A stretch of DNA of 64,000 nt, taken from the NCBI GenBank assembly GCA_013400975.1, contig WBMZ01005377.1:1-64000 (forward strand), in the 5' to 3' direction. How positions within the stretch are numbered: the stretch's first letter is position 1; every line of letters starts with the position of its first letter. This document shows, one piece after another, positions 61,401 to 64,000 of the stretch. A program made the translations under genes and the position numbers. The notes under the pieces are model-generated. The model was not told the DNA's origin. It was given only the letters and a program-made list of their open reading frames with translations, and made no database searches. The stretch comes from Atrichornis clamosus. Taxonomy: Eukaryota; Chordata; Aves; Passeriformes; Menuridae.

Positions 61401-62372
61401 TCTCTGTTACTCTGGGCTTAAACTACTGGAGCACTGTGAAAGAAGACTTTTGCCTATAATGTGTGCTGCATAAGCCAGAGAACATACATTCCTAAAGGGT
61501 TTTTTTAATATCTAATAACACTTGAAAAAAAGGTGAAAAATATCTTTCCACACACTTTGTCTAATTTGGTTGAATTTTATATTTGCTCCTATCTACTGGT
61601 ATTTATGATACAAAAAAAGTCTCAATTTTCCATTACCTTTATTCTTAATAAATACATCATGTGAGTTTTTTTGTTACTGTATTATAGGTACACCTTAAAA
61701 AAAAGAAAAAAGAAAATCTAGTGAATCTAGTGGTATAAAACTGAACCTGCCAATTATTTCTGAGAAACTTAACACAAGAGACTTGTTTGTAAATGTTATG
61801 AATGGTACTCAATGAAAACTTTGTTTGATTTCACTTATGTTTAGTATAATTTGTTCTGCTCTAGGGCATCCTGAGAATAGGAGATTGTACGCAAATGAAT
61901 ACTGAGTGAAGCAAAGATCATTAAGAGAGGAACTGGGGGGGAACCACACATGCTGGACACAATTATGTGTGTGTGTTATATTATGCTATCTTGGACACAT
62001 CAGCACTGACTGCTTTGTTCCTTAGAATGACCTTTGATCAAGAGAGACTGCATGTGTCTTTGGTCATTCCCACATCCTAGGCTACTGTAGATGAAGGGAA
62101 TTTCTGTGGTGTCTTAACTATAATCTCACTGGGAGCTGCCTCATTGTGTGCAAACACTCTGGTAGATGTCTGCCTTGTTGGGAGTTTACAATTGGAGGAA
62201 AGGATGGTGGCATTACCTCAAGCATACTAGGCATTGTGCCAGTGTAACTGAGCAGATGGTGACCCGTGGGTCATGGGACTATATTTCTGAGATAGATGGG
62301 AAAGGAAATTCTACAGTTTGCAGACCAGATGGAGAGTTCTCACAGCGCTGGCTATAAGGAGTGTATCTACAC
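55461..62372. other. Long noncoding stretch
   Basis: Nearly 7 kb with no recognised exon, RNA gene or mobile element. Open frames are at most 89 codons, with no known motifs. Small A-runs (for example 56330-56337, 61699-61716) and AT-rich words only. This may be unique intronic or intergenic DNA; old repeats beyond eye recognition could be present. Confidence 0.45.
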
Positions 62373-62390
62373 GTGTGTGTGTGTGTGTGT
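62373..62390. repeat. (GT)9 microsatellite
   Basis: Nine perfect GT dinucleotides, likely to vary in length between individuals. Confidence 0.95.
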
Positions 62391-64000
62391 AAGAGAATGT
62401 CTGAACAGAGTAAAATAGCAAGTGGGTATTATTAAGTGTAGGAAGAAAAAACTTACCAGTGGCTTTTATGCAAGAAGACATCAAGTAATAAAGGTATTTC
62501 ACATGGCTGTTAAATGCAGCAGTCACAAGTTTCCTGCTGGTTTCTGTACTTCACTCTTTTTTACGTTACACAGTGTTTGAATTAGTTCTATATAAAATAT
62601 TTGTAATTAAAAAGCCCTGCTGTTCTTAGTCCAAAAAGAGAAGTGATTTGCTTTCTCTTTAGTATTCACTTTATCGAGATTCTCCTTTCAAAGTGGTTTT
62701 CATTTCCAAATAAATTACTTTTTTTTTCTTCCCAGAAAGAAGGCACCAGGTACAAAGTTTCTTTATCTAAAATGATATTCTCTGTCTGCCAGCACTGCCA
62801 TCTTTCTTCTTTTATTATTTATCGTAGGCTTTTGGGTGCTCTCAGTTGCATCACTTGATGGATGCTTGCAAAGCAAAACAGATATTCATCAAGCAGTAAA
62901 AGAGAGCCCTGACTTCCAAATATCAACATTTATATAGGTTTTTTTGCAGGTTATTTACATTTTAAAAATTGCTGCTCTATTGATCTGAAAATATAGAAAG
63001 TATTTCTTCTCTGGGAGTAGAGTATGTACTTCAGTAGATGGGCTAATAAGTGTCTGACAGATTTTGTGTATCACAAAATAACATATGCATCACTAAAACA
63101 GGGCAGAGAGGGATTTCTTTTTCTGAGAAGTTTCTTTTGATTCTCTTTTAATGAGTCCATATGCCAGTACCTAATCCATAGGCCATTCCAGGAAGGAAAA
63201 TTCTGTTGTAGGGTCTCTTTCTCAAGATGGAAATTGCATAGAAATCAATTAGAAGAGCCTCCTTCTCTCTGCAGTAATTGTGACTACAGGAAAGGGCAGT
63301 TATTGTGTATTGTTAGATGTTAAAAAGAAAGAAAAGTCTTGGGCTCTTTTTGCTTTGTGATTTGTTTTCCACCTGGAACTCAACTTTTAAAGACAACAGT
63401 TCAAGAGGAGCCTAAGAAGCCCTTTAAAGAAGGAAGAGCATGAACTTAATAAATATTCAGAAATATAAGTTATAAGGTAGGGCATAAAGTTCTGGGTGCT
63501 GTTGTATTTATCCTCAACCTAAAGAAGCAAGGTAAGTGGAGATAGTAGTAGCTGTGCTTTCTAGACAGTAAAAAGTATATACAATTAAGGAACTGCAAGA
63601 AAAGTATTTGCCTTGAAAATTTCTGAAATATATTGTCTAGAGAATTTTGTGTTTCCTTCTGTTTCCTTAAAGAGCAGTATTCACTCAGAAATGGATATGC
63701 TGACATCTTTTATTTGAAAAACTTGAGAATTATTTTTCAGCATTGCTTTCATTTTTCTTCTGAATTTTGCTGGTATTTATCCCTCAAAGCTAGCTCTGTG
63801 CCTTTGAAACTCAATATAGTGGTTAAAAGCTTTACGGGCAGTTGCAGAACTGGAGTCCTCTCCATTCAGTCTTGTTTGTACTGTGCAAAGTTGGGAAAAG
63901 GAAGAGGGACATTGGGTTCACTTTGGATACTCGGCAAGTGGTAGCAGCCAATAGTACCACCCCAAAGCCGAGGTCTGGGCAAGGTTTCATCGAGCAGTCA
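62391..64000. other. Noncoding stretch to window end
   Basis: No known gene or repeat. A consensus acceptor (T10-CTTCCCAG, ending 62735) is followed 14 nt later by a donor-like CAG/GTACAA (62747-62755), which would define a 14-nt microexon; this is unproven. The forward frame at 63633-63944 (103 codons) has no known motif. Confidence 0.4.

Noticed and set aside
1..64000. tRNA, rRNA, microRNA, CRISPR array, prophage or bacterial operon
   Set aside because: I saw no tRNA T-arm/cloverleaf sequence, no known microRNA seed hairpin, no regularly spaced repeats and no dense coding; the CR1 content places the DNA in a sauropsid genome.
1..64000. Endogenous retrovirus or LTR element
   Set aside because: No paired long terminal repeats, primer-binding site or gag/pol-like frames were seen. 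The only reverse-transcriptase-related sequence is CR1. A solo LTR too diverged for eye recognition cannot be excluded.

Overview
The window looks like noncoding nuclear DNA from a sauropsid vertebrate, most probably a bird. The main evidence is a set of CR1 (chicken repeat 1) LINE fragments. Several end in the CR1 3' signature (attctatga / attctgtgattctgtg) and are 5'-truncated in the usual CR1 way. The background is AT-rich, CpG-poor and full of T-runs, with no dense open reading frames, ribosome binding sites or operon structure, so it is not bacterial or archaeal. Most open frames are 60-125 codons, the longest is about 140, they overlap on both strands, and none resembles a cellular protein I know. 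I therefore annotate no host protein-coding gene. The window is best read as intron, intergenic DNA, or a long 3' UTR plus its downstream flank.

Layout. 1-345: degenerate CR1 piece (end of ORF2), cut by the window edge and lacking its 3' end. 346-4560: AT-rich DNA with a 3'-UTR feel, a T20 tract with a reverse-strand poly(A) signal beside it, and two good forward poly(A)-signal candidates near 4303 and 4528. 4561-15439: unique-looking DNA with a GC patch near 5.65 kb, a possible old reverse CR1 tail near 7.97 kb and an inverted pair of octamer-like motifs near 12.9 kb. 15440-18895: four CR1-related pieces. 18896-28403: unique DNA with a double E-box palindrome (22.7 kb), a long polypyrimidine/poly-C tract (21.5 kb) and a MITE-like inverted repeat (24.65-24.86 kb). 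28404-43319: a strong reverse-strand G-quadruplex motif, a 38/36-bp tandem duplication, and homeodomain and POU site clusters near 41.9-42.2 kb. 43320-55500: four CR1-related fragments, two CpG-rich patches, an A/C-rich tract, and an exact 86-bp dispersed duplication (52213-52298 = 54567-54652). 55501-64000: unique DNA with a (GT)n microsatellite and a microexon-like splice pair near 62.7 kb.

I found no new multi-gene biological system. The most unusual direct observation is the exact 86-bp direct duplication 2,354 bp apart, whose second copy lies just beyond the 3' end of a CR1. Next come the 17-bp double E-box palindrome, the two-copy MITE-like inverted repeat and the enhancer-like motif clusters. 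Long T-runs outnumber long A-runs on the given strand by about 9 to 2, which hints at forward-strand transcription but does not prove it. All family assignments come from sequence recalled by eye, without database searches.
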